Source: Druceiella hillmani (taxonomy: Eukaryota; Arthropoda; Insecta; Lepidoptera; Hepialidae). From it: a stretch of 64,000 nucleotides of DNA. The notes beneath the pieces are model-generated. The model was given only the letters and a program-made list of their open reading frames with translations, had not been told where the DNA came from and made no database searches. Shown here piece by piece: positions 1 through 12,293 of the stretch (positions are counted from its first letter, which is position 1; the number at the start of each line of letters is the position of its first letter). Made by a program: the position numbers and the translations under genes. The stretch covers positions 7,031,001 to 7,095,000 of the forward strand of contig JAYKKI010000016.1 in NCBI GenBank assembly GCA_039881145.1. The letters are read 5' to 3'.

Positions 1-14
1 CAATAATATATAAT

Positions 15-235
15 AATGACAAATCACAATTAAATGAACGTGATGTAGCATTATTTGTACTTTATTTAAATTCTTTACCACGACCTAGGTTTCGTTGTAT
101 TACAACATCTTCAGGGCTATTAGCAAAGATAATTGCCCACCTGAAGATGCGCCACCACCACGTAGCTTCATTTAATTGTGAATAATGAATTTCTACAAAA
201 TTAACGCTAAATAAATTCAATATTCAATGACAAAT
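15..235. mobile_element. Palindromic non-autonomous element, copy 1, with 10-bp target-site duplication
   Basis: The body runs from 25 (CACAATTAAATGAA) to about 225 and is flanked by the direct repeat AATGACAAAT at 15-24 and 226-235, a likely target-site duplication. It matches the elements at 40393-40661 and 35190-35346, sharing the blocks TTTACCACGACCTAGGTTTC and TTGTATTACAACATCTTCAG. One palindrome arm is mostly deleted: only a short stretch near CCTGAAGATG and the end CATTTAATTGTG remain. A one-sided terminal segment of ~42 bp at 181-222 corresponds, inverted, to the left end of the 40.4-kb copy, so the two copies lie in opposite orientations. Class is unresolved. Confidence 0.75.
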
Positions 236-2880
236 AACTTTCTTGAAATACGAATATATTCGATTGTAGAACACAGAGTGTTATTTTACTTAAGGTTTTA
301 ATACTGGAGAAGTTTTGAAAACAAGAAGACAAAAGCTATTATTCTGATTTAATTTGGTACAAAAATATTGACATCCACGAAAGTTCGAATTTCATAGGAA
401 AATACTGCAATCCACGAAAATTCGAGTGTCACACTCGGAACGCTGCAATGCACGGGGAATAAAATGGTATACCTGATTGCCTTATCTCGATAGTCTGAAA
501 CAAGAAAAACACATGTTTTTTTTAAACTACATAATATTAGCTAAGAATTTTCCTAACTATTTTTAAGAGTCTTACCTAGATATTAAAAAATAGTAAAACG
601 CATTAAATGTTTTGGTGTTTCAAAGAAATCCTACTGCAAGTCACATAGCCTTGGAAATATATATAACATTTCAAGTCAACTTATCAATTACAATGTGGTG
701 ACATGTTTCTTCATATGTTTCTCCAAGAATTTCTCATTGTTCAATTCTGCAACCTTTTGATCCCATCTTTAGAGTGTGCGGAAACCGTTTCCCGCTCTAC
801 TTTATAACATTAAGTGCGCAAGCGGACCGCAAATGAGTGCGAGCACGTATGTGGGTTCGTCTAGTTGTAACATAGACTTAATATACTACGAATATATTAG
901 GTCCATGAGTTTTAATGTATTGAGCCGCTGCTTATGGTCAAAATAGTTCCGCGAGCTTGCCGCTGTCTATGCACCCTCGTCCACGCTTCCACTCTGTTTT
1001 CACACTAAACAGTAATCTTCCTTGATGGTTACAGTTGCTGTATTCTTGACCGTTATAATCTTTTAAATATATAAAATGTTTATACGCTTATATGCAGGCC
1101 GTAATGAATTCATTCAATATTATATTTTATTAATAGACGTATATTATTAAGATGTAAGAGTATCCAGTGAAATCGTAAAAATAATAATACTTAATGTTAA
1201 CACATCTAAATGTTCCTTAAAGACTAAAGATTTATGTTCCATTAGTAAACTGGTTTTGAACCTTCTAATTTAAATCAATGTAAATATGATTACATTTTAT
1301 AAAATGTAATCTTTTTATAACAATTTTTATATAGAACGTTCATCAAGAATGGAATATATATCATTGCCTTTGGAGACGTGCCATGGGGGTTACATAAAAG
1401 TTACGATTTATAGGTATAAGATACGATTATATATTTAAAGAAGGAAGAAAGAAAAGGAACGGAATATGGGAGGGGAAGGAAGGAAGGCAATAATGGTATG
1501 GAATTATGTGAAATATTATATTTTGGGACGACTCGCATGAAATTTAGATTTTATTAAAACGATTATGTTTATGTAAACAGATGTCTGCTTTACTTCTCAT
1601 ATCGATTATAATTCTTCTGAAGATTTACGTATTTTACGTTTTAAAACTTCATTTCTTGGTCACACATCTATGCTGGCTTCATTCTTAGTTGACGTTTAGT
1701 AATTAGGGTATTTACAGCCTTATTTCATCCTGTAAAGTTATATTTTTTTAGTTTTCGATATTATCTCTATACTATTTATAGAAATATTAAGTCAATTTAA
1801 AACAATTTCATCGTTTTTGGGATGCCTCAATGGTATAACGTTACATAATGTGACTTAGGGTCTTAGCGTTAATTTTGAAAACGTATTTTTTTTTTTTTGG
1901 TTTTATTATTGAATAAGGTATTTTACTATTTTTTTGTTTTAGCTATGTTTATTTCAAGCACAAATATTTATTGTCACTTAATAACAATTTAACATTCAAA
2001 CTTTGGCAGGTAAATGATATCATTCAAGTCATTAGCTGAATACGTCCTTTAAATTTTATTCTTAAATATAATTGCTTTAAAACTAAAACCCACTTCTGCC
2101 AAATATTCATGATACCACTATTCTACTAAGGAGACGTGGGCTATCTAGATCTTAAGAAACTATTACGACACAAGCTGCCTTGCTATCATTGCTTGACTTC
2201 TTTCAAAATTTACATTTGCGTTGCAATTTGCGGCCTTAGAAGATATGATCTTATTTTTGAGTTAAAGCTCCAGTGTATGGATTCAACTGTACGGAGATTT
2301 ATAATCGGTTCCAACTGTATGTTTATTCGCTATTTTTAAGGTCTTAAATAATCATCACGGCCTTTTTTTATCTCTCTTCCAGATTCACGTTTCTCTTCTC
2401 GCTCCGGATTTAGTTGCAGAGAACATATTCATATAATATTCTTATTTCGACTTCTTTTTATAAATACTCATATACTACTAGTTACGCCACCACCATTACC
2501 ATTATCATCATCATCATCATATATATTAATACGCTAAGGTTAAGATGTTACACTCCCTTTTTAGAAAAAACCTCACAACTAATCCACATAAATTATATAT
2601 CATTTTATAGATAATTGCTTGCTCTACCGGCATCCACAACTAAAAAAATTATTATTGCTATTGTTTTTGCAAATTAATTAATTATTAAAATTATATACAC
2701 AAAACAGCAATGCTGCCATCTAACGGCTCAACGTCAATATGATTGACGGTCGGTAAAATTTTTGTTTAGTTTCAAATCCACTCACGTATAAATAAAGTGG
2801 CGCTTTAGCTCAATGCTTTTGATACTTGCGCCTTTATATGTCAATTTTAGTAAAATATTTGTTTGATCTGTCATCTGAGC
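236..2880. other. AT-rich DNA without a supported gene
   Basis: Reading frames here are short and unconvincing. A slightly GC-richer patch lies at about 770-1010 (GTGCGCAAGCGGACC and neighbours) and may be an old repeat. GAAGGAAGGA-type purine runs occur near 1440-1490, and CAT/ATC trinucleotide runs near 2490-2525. Confidence 0.5.
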
Positions 2881-2945
2881 TTCATAATGGAATAAATAAT
2901 GCGAATACTTCGCACGGGCCACGCTAGTTAAGTAGTATAACTTTT
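2881..2945. repeat. Fragment of a dispersed lepidopteran-type repeat
   Basis: Contains CTTCGCACGGGCCACGCTAG. A GCGAAG...TTCGCAC motif of the same kind recurs at 44741-44765 in the opposite sense. Wording of this kind is common at the ends of dispersed repeats in Lepidoptera, but the family is not certain. Confidence 0.4.
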
Positions 2946-3177
2946 AAATTTAAATATTAAAGTCTTCCTTAAAAATTATTCCTGTTTACTTCAGCTGTTT
3001 AGTGTAAATAAGGATAATCCCTGGATCAACTTTGTTTAAAGAAATAAGGATTTTTATGTTTCCGCTTCCATATCAAATCCAAATCAAGTTCGTTATCGTT
3101 TTGCTATTGTTATTATGTCTTTATTAGTGTCTACGATGGAATGGAGATTGTAAATGAGTTTAAACTAAGAAGTCGTA

Positions 3178-3194
3178 TGTGTGTGTGTGTGTGT
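3178..3194. repeat. (GT)n microsatellite
   Basis: About eight uninterrupted GT units. Confidence 0.8.
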
Positions 3195-4142
3195 GACTGT
3201 TAACGTGAACTCATTCTCCAAAATGATTCCAGATTTTTGAAGGGAAAATTTCTTTTAGCTTGCCTTATCCAAATTTTTTGGATGGGAAAATATTTCGGGT
3301 CACACCATGTGTGAAGCGTTTAGGGTATATTCGACGGTAGGGCGTGTATAACTGAACAATTTAGTATGGGTATACTCGACTTTAGGTCGAGTGCGACCGC
3401 ACGAAAGGAGCTGAGTTAGTAACTATATTTTTATTTCGTCACTTTGTCCAATGAGTCATTGGCATAGCGGTAAGGGGAAATCTACAACAATTTTTGTAGA
3501 ATAATTTTTCGTATCCTCTAAAGATTATTCTATAAAAATTACCATTGAAACGCGCATTTAAGGTAACTTGACATTTGTGTTTTGCCGGGATATGGTGGGT
3601 ATAGCGCGTTAGTCATCGAGCGGATCGGGTATTTGCCTCTATGCCGTGGCTTCGCACGCGCGGACATCTCGTTGTCGTTTTATTTAACAATACATAAAGC
3701 CGCTAAGTGCAAGTATTAAAGTTTAAAAGTAATAAATAAAAACATAATTAAAATAAAAAAAACACGATTAAAAAAAATGTCTGATTAAAAAATACAAATT
3801 AAGTCACTTAAATATGGTGAAATAATTAAATGTAACTCTAATGTATTTTTATTGAATACTTCGTAATGTAATCTTTATAAAGTTTGAATAAAAGGTTGCA
3901 GGTATCCACCTATTTAAAAACTAGTTCTTCTCTCATATGTGAAAAATTGTATAGATAATACGAAAAATGAAAAGATAATCGTCCCCTAAAAAAGCTCCAG
4001 GGTTAACTTCGGAGACTTTTCAGGATGCCATTAGGATATAATAAAAGCATCCTCAAAAATTCAGTTCTTCTAAATTTTTTTTGACAAACAATCCTAAAAT
4101 GACTGGATATAGTAACAAACAATTCGAAAGACTAAAAATTAT

Positions 4143-4282
4143 TTAAGGTATATTATAGTGTATATTCAATAGAGACAAAACTTAAAATTATTTAAAGTAT
4201 ATTATAGTGTATATTCAATAGTGACAAAACTTAAAATTATTTAAAGTATATTATAGTGTATATTCAATAGAGACAAAACTTA
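4143..4282. repeat. 49-bp tandem repeat, three copies
   Basis: The block TATTATAGTGTATATTCAAT recurs at 49-bp spacing (4149, 4198 and 4247 for the shared TATATTATAG start). Copies are nearly identical, differing mainly at AGAGAC versus GTGAC. A related but diverged phrase (TTAAGGTATATTCGATCGAG) occurs just downstream at 4389-4410. Confidence 0.9.
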
Positions 4283-4370
4283 GCCTACATTTTAATCTAA
4301 ACCTTAAGTGTTACCTAAATTGCTTTAGTTGTTTAAACACTGCGCTTTAACAATTCGATAAACAGATAAA

Positions 4371-4820
4371 TTGACCAACAAAAATTACTTAAGGTATATT
4401 CGATCGAGACAAAAGGTATATTTCAGTCCGAACTCTGTAAAAGTTACAGCAGAAAAAGATCACATTCAAATCGGTCCAATAGATTTTGCATGCTGTTCTA
4501 ATATACAGAGAGACGAACAGCTAAAAAGAAAAAAAATTGTAAAAAAAATATTTTGGAATTTATTCGATACGATACAGGTCACTGAAGTCCAAAAAACTAT
4601 TAAAAAATCCAAAAAACTATTAAAAATTGATAAAAACTCACCTTGCCCTCTCGAACAATTTAATATACTATTATGGTTATTCTTTGGTAAGAAAAAGTGT
4701 GAATACGGTAGTTATAAAAGTATTGTTTCAAACGATTTTCGTAATATCACAGAAACTTTTCGGATGTTTTTAGTAAGGCATATTACGAGAGCTCAGCGTT
4801 TCATCTTCTGTTCATTCTGA
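4371..4820 (+). other. Unassigned open frame of ~150 codons, no ATG
   Basis: This frame stays open for about 150 codons in DNA that is roughly 65-70% AT, which is long by chance standards. It begins at a TTG after an in-frame TAA, and its only methionine codon lies near the C-terminus, so it is not a complete gene as it stands. The predicted peptide is lysine-rich, with runs such as KRKKIVKKIFW and IKKSKKLLKIDK, and has no motif I recognise. A plausible 3' splice acceptor (GTATATTTCAG, ending about 4429) sits inside it, so it could be an internal or terminal exon, a transposon fragment, or a chance frame. Confidence 0.25.
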
Positions 4821-6181
4821 CTGGGTTTTAGTAGTAAAGAATATACAATTATAGGAATTTCAGGCGAGAACTTGGAGTGCTCTTTTTAACTTAAGTTAAA
4901 TTAATGTAATCACATTTTTTTACTGTTACGTGGAGAATTGTTAAGCTAAACCGAGTGAAGCCAAGCGCAACGTAGACATAACGATATACGAAATTATATT
5001 ATGACAAGCATTCGTTCCGAAGATTAAAAGAAGGAAATTTTGATTTAATTTTCAAAGTATCCTGCTACATCAGAGATAGAAAAATGTAAAAGTCTTATCC
5101 AAACAGATTTTGGGTTAAGTTAGATATTATCTGTCAGAGCCATTTTAATTTTCTCAGAGATAAACAGAAAAAAATTACTCCATGCCTTGGAGAAAAAACG
5201 AAAACATTTCCGTGACTACCACGAAAATATTCCCTTAGCTACCACATATATTTAATACTGAGGACTTACATGGTGGAAATGTAACATAATCTAATATACG
5301 AAAATCCTAAGTAAAAAAAAAGAACTAGAGAAATTCATAATAAATCACAACACGTATTCAGAATAACTCATCGAATTTTACCTCTAAAATTGTATATGGC
5401 TCTAACACATTAGAACGGGATTCCAAACTGTTACGTATACGAATGACTTTTCATTGTGCCTAAAACGTCTGAATGAATGGTGCAATTAATTAGACTTATA
5501 GGCATATAACAAGATATTAAGTCGCATCACGGCCTATCGATTATAATTAAACATCTTTGATGATAGGACCATTTTTTTATTATACGGTAGTAAGTTTCAT
5601 AACAGTTATTACTGTCATTACAGTGTGATAATTATTATAGTGTAATAAAGTTAGTGTAAATTATGAAATATTTATTGCCTGGTATAACTTACGTAAAGTT
5701 TTCCAATTAGTTTTTTATTTTTGTCCTTATTCATAAAATTTCGTAAAAAATAAATATGATGACGGATACATAATTTCTGAATGTAGGGTATTGCATCGTC
5801 AAGTTCGATAAACCGCAAAACCGCACTGCCTGACATTGTATTCTTCACCTGAAGTGCTTTATTGTATTAGGTACCCCCTGTATTTCAGCTATAAAGGTAA
5901 TAGGAAATACTTTTTTTAAGAGAATACATATGGTAAAAAACCATTTGTACATATTATAGTTTCCTAGGCGTTTATGTTTAAAAATTAACGATTTCTTAGG
6001 TGGTTGATTGTTAACATTCAAGGCAAGTTCTAACAGATGCTGCGGTTAGTATGTATACATAGAAAAAAAATTAAAATGCGGACAAATATTGGTTGGAAAT
6101 TAAAACATTATTATTAATATGGTTAACTTAATTGTACGAAAATAGCAGTTGGTTTTTGACCTCATATAAAAATTTAAATTA
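4821..6181. other. AT-rich DNA without a supported gene
   Basis: No coherent frame, tandem repeat or recognised element was seen. A phrase AGGTACCCCCTGTATTTCAG near 5870 looks like the edge of a dispersed repeat but has no partner in the window. Confidence 0.45.
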
Positions 6182-6248
6182 TTAGATACATTAAAGTAGA
6201 TAAATAATTTTTCCTCGAAAATTTATTTATCTACTTTAATGTATCTAA
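6182..6248. repeat. Perfect ~24-bp inverted repeat (hairpin)
   Basis: TTAGATACATTAAAGTAGAT and its complement ATCTACTTTAATGTATCTAA face each other across a short AT-rich loop. It lies immediately beside the SINE at 6255, so it may belong to that insertion site or to a small fold-back element. Confidence 0.8.
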
Positions 6249-6254
6249 GTGATA

Positions 6255-6420
6255 CAAATGGCGGACTTATTGCTACGTGAGTAATCTCTTACAGACAAAC
6301 ACCCGTCCAGCCCCGCTCGACGAACGGCCGGGAATCGAACCCGGGTCCCCGCGCTGCGCCGCGTCGTCACAGGCCGTATGCCTTGTGATCAACCCAACAC
6401 ACCACGGCGACGACAAAATT
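6255..6420 (-). mobile_element. tRNA-derived SINE
   Basis: Read on the minus strand, this GC-rich block carries a Pol III B-box (GGTTCGATTCC) inside CCCGGGTTCGATTCCCGGCC. An A-box-like stretch (GTGGTGTGTTGGGTTGATC) lies upstream, and a downstream body ends in GTAAGAGATTACTCACGTAG followed by CAATAAG. A second copy, on the plus strand, is at 43298. The GC content stands out sharply from its surroundings. The longest frame across it is a by-product. Confidence 0.8.
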
Positions 6421-6429
6421 TGCCTACCA

Positions 6430-8410
6430 GCTTCATGTATTAAAGGCTACATGGTACGCACTAACTTTTTCATATTTAATTAATAGCCAACATTTAATAT
6501 GGTTTAAATTACTTTGAAGTATGGTTTAAATTAATTAATAACTAAACTAACAGTTACGTATCTAATATTACCCTTAAATACAACCATTTATGCTTCTTAA
6601 GTTGTTTTTTTTTGCTGAGGAGTGGCATCGATCAATTGTAAAATATGCCATGGGTTGATTTCGAGTAATAAAATGATCTATATTTTTATATTGAAATAAA
6701 CTGGAAAAAGCCACAAACAATTATTTGTTTTTCATTAAATTAATAAAAAGTGTGCATTTCAAAAGATAACTTGGAAAAGTGCTGAGATAAAAGTGTTCAA
6801 GTTCGTAGAGAACTTTGCTTGGGAGGTTAAATTGATGAGTAAGTTGGAATTTCATGGTTGGAATTGATTGAATGTAGAATAACTTTGATATATGTAATAT
6901 CTGTGCGTACAGGTAAATATAATATTTTATTCCTAACATTTATATATGTGTGACATATTTATATAATACACAAGTCCTTGTATTTTCTTTTTTTCTACGT
7001 ATAAATCAAAGTATATCCACAGAATTTGACAAACCAAAGAATCGCCCATGTTACATATGAAGCAATTAATAGAATCATAACAGTATGTATAACAATTTTA
7101 GGATACTTGCTATAAAAGCAAACCACGTAAGACAGCAATGTCAAGCTAGATTATTTTATGAAAATTGTCTAAATTATTTTATCGGCAATACTCCTTACTT
7201 TATTTTATGTAATTTTGTCTTTTAAAGTTTACGTTGAATTTTTTGAAAGTTTACAACTTAAATTTAGAGATTATGGAATCATTTCAACATCACTGAATTC
7301 TGAAAGTCGATTTTTGTTGTATCGCCAAATATTCTTCATTCACTTTATGTGTTTTTTTTTAAATTTGAACGTAGGCTCTTTAAAGATTGTATATCTTTAC
7401 AGATTTATACATGGGATGAAAAATTTGGATAAAAGATCACATAAGAAATTATTGACACGTTCAGTTGACATTAGCATTGAAGTAAGTGAACTACTCGCCC
7501 GTTTTATGGAAATATGACGTAAATCAGTCAAATCTTATACACATATCTGTCACAATGAATATTCTAAATAGGAAAAGTTCATTGTCTTTAACCGGTATAA
7601 CGGTTTTATAAATACCTATATACTCATTGGCCACTGACTTGTCTGACTCAGTGCCATCGATATGGCTACTTGAACTCATCAAGAGCACTCGAAATGGAAG
7701 CCACGTTTGGCTCATAAATAACACTCGGTCACTGATGCTTTCCGATACCGTCTTCAGAGTTTTCCGGTGAGGCGGCAACCATGCGGTAAGGCTTTCGGTT
7801 CTTTTTTGAGGGTAATTAATGTTTTCATTATATTCAAATTGGTTAAATGGTCAAACTGTTGTTTGGAAGGATGTACGTAATTTTGTATTTTTATTCTTCG
7901 TGAATGATAATTACTCAATTACGAGTAAGAAATTGAAGTTTGGACTTGGAAAAACAATTGTTTTTTATTATTTTAATGCAGACTTTACTTAATTAGGTTG
8001 GTGAAGTTTTGGATAAAGATGATTTTCATTAATTTGTTAATTCTACATCCAACGTGGTAATTCTACATCATAATTTAACATGTTAATTAATTTCTATATC
8101 TTTTGATTTTCTATTCTAATCAAAGTATTTTAGATTTTTTTTGCAATATATTTATTTATAGTAATCAAGATCAAACCGAATTTTATGACATACATTATTT
8201 CCACAAATGTAAAATATCTGATATCCGTATTATGACATAAAGCGATATAATAGTCCTAAAACGAAATAAAGGTGACAATTAATAAATTACAAAAATATTA
8301 CACTTATAGAGGACGATATATTTATTACTGAATTAATTTTAAAAATACAAGAAACCCATAATATCGTTGTTTTCAAAGAAATATTTTTAAAAACTACATT
8401 ATGAGTTACT
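6430..8410. other. AT-rich DNA; GC-richer patch at 7620-7800
   Basis: No gene is supported. A patch at 7620-7800 is clearly GC-richer than its surroundings and has open frames on both strands: 84 codons on the minus strand from 7778 to 7524, and about 56 codons on the plus strand ending before a GGTGAGG donor-like site at about 7767. Neither peptide shows a known motif, so an exon fossil or an old repeat are equally possible. Confidence 0.35.
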
Positions 8411-8416
8411 ACGTCT

Positions 8417-10091
8417 ATTGTGAAAACCTTGACACTAGACACCTGAATCGATTGGACCTATATTTCAAATGTCCTGTACAAATAGTAAGCTTTGACACTT
8501 AGATACCTGAATCTATTGATCTATATTTCAAATATCCTGTACAAAAAGTACGTTTTAACTAACCTTGACACATAGATACCTGAATCTATTGATCTCTATT
8601 TCAAATATCCTGTACAAAAAGTACGTTTTAACTAACCTTGACACATAGATACCTGAATCTATTGATCTATATTTCAAATATCCTGTACAAAAAGTACGTT
8701 TTAACTAACCTTGACACATAGATACCTGAATCTATTGATCTGTATTTCAAATATCCTGTACAAAAAGTACGTTTTAACTAACCTTGACACATAGATACCT
8801 GAATCTATTGATCTATATTTCAAATATCCTGTACAAAAAGTACGTTTTAACTAACCTTGACACATAGATACCTGAATCTATTGATCTATATTTCAAATAT
8901 CCTGTACAAAAAGTACGCTTTCACTAACCTTGACACTTCGATACCTGAATCTATTGATCTATACTTTAAATATCCTGTAAAAAAAGTACGTTTTAACTAA
9001 CTTTGACACTTAGATACCTGAATCTATATTTCAAATATCCTGTACAAAAAGTACTTTTTAACTAACCTTGACACTTAGATAATTGAATCTATCGATCCAT
9101 ATTTCAAATATCCTATACAAAAAGTACGTTTTAACTAACCTTGACACTTAGATACTTGAATCTATCGATCCATATTTCAAATATCCTGTACAAAAAGTAC
9201 GTTTTAACTAACCTTGACACATAGATACCTGAATCTATTGATCTATATTTCAAATATCCTGTACAAAAAGTACGTTTTAACTAACCTTGACACATATATA
9301 CCTGAATCTATTGATCTGTATTTCAAATATCCTGTAAAAAAAGTACGTTTTAACTAACTTTGACACTTAGATACCTGAATCTATATTTCAAATATCCTGT
9401 ACAAAAAGTACTTTTTAACTAACCTTGACACTTAGATAATTGAATCTATCGATCCATATTTCAAATATCCTATACAAAAAGTACGTTTTAACTAACCTTG
9501 ACACTTAGATACTTGAATCTATCGATCCATATTTCAAATATTCTGTACAAAAAGTACGTTTTAACTAACCTTGACACATAGATACCTGAATCTATTGATC
9601 TATATTTCAAATATCCTGTAAAAAAAGTACGTTTTAACTAACTTTGACACTTAGATACCTGAATCTATATTTCAAATATCCTGTACAAAAAGTACTTTTT
9701 AACTAACCTTGACACGTAGATAATTGAATCTATCGATCCATATTTCAAATATCCTGTACAAAAAGTACTTTTTAACTAACCTTGACACGTAGATAATTGA
9801 ATCTATCGATCCATATTTCAAATATCCTATACAAAAAGTACGTTTTAACTAACCTTGACACTTAGATACTTGAATCTATCGATCCATATTTCAAATATCC
9901 TATACAAAAAGTACGTTTTAACTAACCTTGACACTTAGATAATTGAATCTATCGATCCATATTTCAAATATCCTATACAAAATGTACGTTTTAACTAACC
10001 TTGACACTTAGATACTTGAATCTATCGATCCATATTTCAAATATTCTGTACAAAAAGTACTTTTTAACTAACCATGATACTTAGATAATTG
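8417..10091. repeat. 73-bp satellite-like tandem array with higher-order structure
   Basis: About 23 copies of a 73-bp unit containing CCTTGACACATAGATACCTG and CAAATATCCTGTACAAAAAG. Successive CCTTGACA starts at 8563, 8636 and 8709 give the period. A shortened 65-bp variant lacking TGATCTAT recurs. Marked variants (the CTGTAAAAAAAG monomer at 8971, 9328 and 9612) return after 357 and then 284 bp, a difference of one monomer. This shows that blocks of four to five distinct monomers were duplicated together. Divergence rises towards both edges. No coding potential is apparent. Confidence 0.95.
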
Positions 10092-11300
10092 AACATACAC
10101 ATTTTTTACAGAAGCTCTGATCACCTGTATGAATAATGGACGCATTTTGTGTTACAAGATGTTTATATTCTGTATATTTTCAGTTATATATTCTATGCCA
10201 TGTATATTAAATTATATATGCTATTGTGTATGTTGAATATACACATTTACATATTCTAATAATTATTAATGTCAGCTGTAATTAAATTGTACTATAATGC
10301 GTAACACAGTTATAAAATTCAAGTAATACAATTATAAAATTCACGGAAAAAGTTCAGTTTAGCGAAAATGTGAATTTTCATTTTTTTTCTTTTAAACGAA
10401 ATAATATAGATAAAAAACAAAGTAAAAAAGTAGGGCTCGTTGCGATTATTTCATTAAAATAGTTATTTAATTAAGGAAGAATAAGTTTTATAACTTATTC
10501 GTATTTCGACTTAATTGCCATTGTTAGTAATACTGAACACTGAATTTGCGAATACAAACAGGAAAAAAAAACAAACCCAAAAAATAAAAATATGAAAATA
10601 CGCAAAAAAATCGCGAAAAGAGAGGTTATAAAATTTATGTTTGACAATCAACTGACAGGCATTTATTCATAGAAAGAGCATATTTGAAATCAATATTTTT
10701 TATGAATAATCAAGTCCGAGAATTTACAAAAATAACCAATTTTTGTAAATTCCTCGTTTTTATGGTTATTTTTTAATTGAAACGATAAATAAACACGGAA
10801 ATTCGCATTTTTGCTAAATTCAAGTTATACCGCAAATTAAATAGAAGATCTTTAAATTGACAATCATCTTTGACATATCATCGCTAAAAGATGAAGTAGC
10901 AAAGAATTGTTATTAAATCTAATTCATTTAGTTTCTTTTCTTATAAAAAAAATATTCTCGTATTCTAGAAAAACAGGATTTTAGTTGCTTTTTACACTAG
11001 CGTGCGAAATACGCACCTCGTCACTTGACTTCTTTCCTTAGAAATGAAGGAAATATACCGAATCAAAATTTGCATAAACGCAAATAATATACTTCCCGTC
11101 ATACTGCGCGCATAAACAAAATAAAAATCATCAATTTCGTTTCCTTAAAAATTACCATCCGCTTTAGTGGACTTATCAAAATTATTAATGCGGAAACGCT
11201 TTAATTAAACATATTTGAATTAAATTGTAATTAATGTGGTATCAAAATTACTACTTTCAATTTTGACCTTCAAATTTCCAAATTGTTATTTTCTTTATTT
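10092..11300. other. AT-rich DNA with one hairpin
   Basis: No gene seen. An inverted repeat at 10717-10756 pairs CGAGAATTTACAAAAA with TTTTTGTAAATTCCTCG. Confidence 0.5.
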
Positions 11301-11304
11301 TTCC

Positions 11305-11395
11305 GGAGTCAAACACGGAACCCTTATAATTTCGTTATATTAATGTGGGTGTCCGTTTGTCTGTCACATCCACGTAGTTTCTAGAGATTTAAATC
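11305..11395 (+). repeat. Degenerate dispersed-repeat fragment
   Basis: Holds ACACGGAACCCTTATAATTT followed by GGGTGTCCGTTTGTCTGTCAC, the wording of a dispersed repeat common in Lepidoptera whose other fragments occur at 19440, 24295, 46185, 46695 and 60228. It is a short, diverged remnant. Confidence 0.5.
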
Positions 11396-11984
11396 TATTG
11401 TACGTACATGAAACTGTTATTGCAAGTATGTTCTTCTGATTAAGTTCTAATTTAAAACGTAGCAATTTTTTCTTCTCTTTTTAAGGTGTTTCCCCTTATT
11501 AAGAAAAGGTAGTTCAAACCACTTTTTGTTGTACCCCACGTTGTGGAGTACCGTTAGAAAGGTTTTTTTAATGAATGTTAGGTTTCATTCACAACTTTTA
11601 TATTTTTAATTACATTTATGAAATATTAATTTTCAAAGTCATTTGCCCCTTCATTCTCATTTTCAAACAACGTTATGTAAAATCCGAGTATAGGTTTTGA
11701 TGCGTAGTTTCAAAGGAAATTATTCCGAGTAATCCAACTTCGTTAACTTTGGAACTATTAATTATGCGGAAATAACACAGATAGAAATTATTAGACGACT
11801 GAGTTTGTTAATGTAAAATTAATGCTAAGATAAATAATTTAATGCGAATTATTAAAACATGTTTTGGAATATTTAATTTTAATAAAATAGAAAGGACGAT
11901 TCGCAATATCTGTCTGGATATAAAAATCCATATTCAGCTACTTTAGAACTTTATTGGTACAAAATAAGAATTTATAAAATGCTA

Positions 11985-12175
11985 GCTGTGTTTGCGACTT
12001 CGCCTGATGTGAAAAATTTAAAAAAAATTTTAAAAGCGATCGCAACGCTGCCTACCCGATAAAATTGTGATTCTAAACCATTCTCGAATCAACTTAATCG
12101 CACATACAAAATTTCATAAAAATCAGTCTAGTCGTTTAAAAGGTGTTCGGTTACATATGTACGAACAGAATAAAT
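11985..12175 (+). repeat. Degenerate 3' end of a non-LTR-like element, ending in (TA)n
   Basis: The run GCGACTTCGCCTGATGTGAA ... AAATTTCATAAAAATCAGTC ... CGTTTAAAAGGTGTTCGG follows the order of a lepidopteran dispersed 3' repeat. It stops at the (TA)n tract beginning 12184, which could be its simple-sequence tail. Family assignment is from recall and inference. Confidence 0.45.
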
Positions 12176-12183
12176 ACATAGAT

Positions 12184-12188
12184 ATATA

Positions 12189-12238
<50 letters not shown>

Positions 12239-12239
12239 C

Positions 12240-12291
<52 letters not shown>
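12184..12291. repeat. (TA)n-(TACA)n-(TA)n microsatellite
   Basis: A compound simple repeat. Long frames crossing it on both strands are artefacts of IYIYI coding. Confidence 0.95.

Positions 12292-12293
<2 letters not shown>

Noticed and set aside
6311..6420. Functional tRNA gene
   Set aside because: A B-box is present, but the arms do not fold into a complete cloverleaf by eye and the sequence continues into a SINE body with a second copy elsewhere.
6277..6483. 68-codon frame with a GC-rich start containing [16 protein letters not shown]
   Set aside because: This phrase is the familiar translation of a tRNA-derived SINE B-box region read in antisense, not a protein gene.
7215..7517. 100-codon plus-strand frame
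   Set aside because: Starts at TTG, is Phe/Leu/Ser-rich as expected of AT-rich random DNA, and has no motif or splice context.
8417..10091. CRISPR-like array of regularly spaced repeats
   Set aside because: The whole 73-bp unit is repeated, with no unique spacers, in eukaryotic DNA; it is a tandem satellite.
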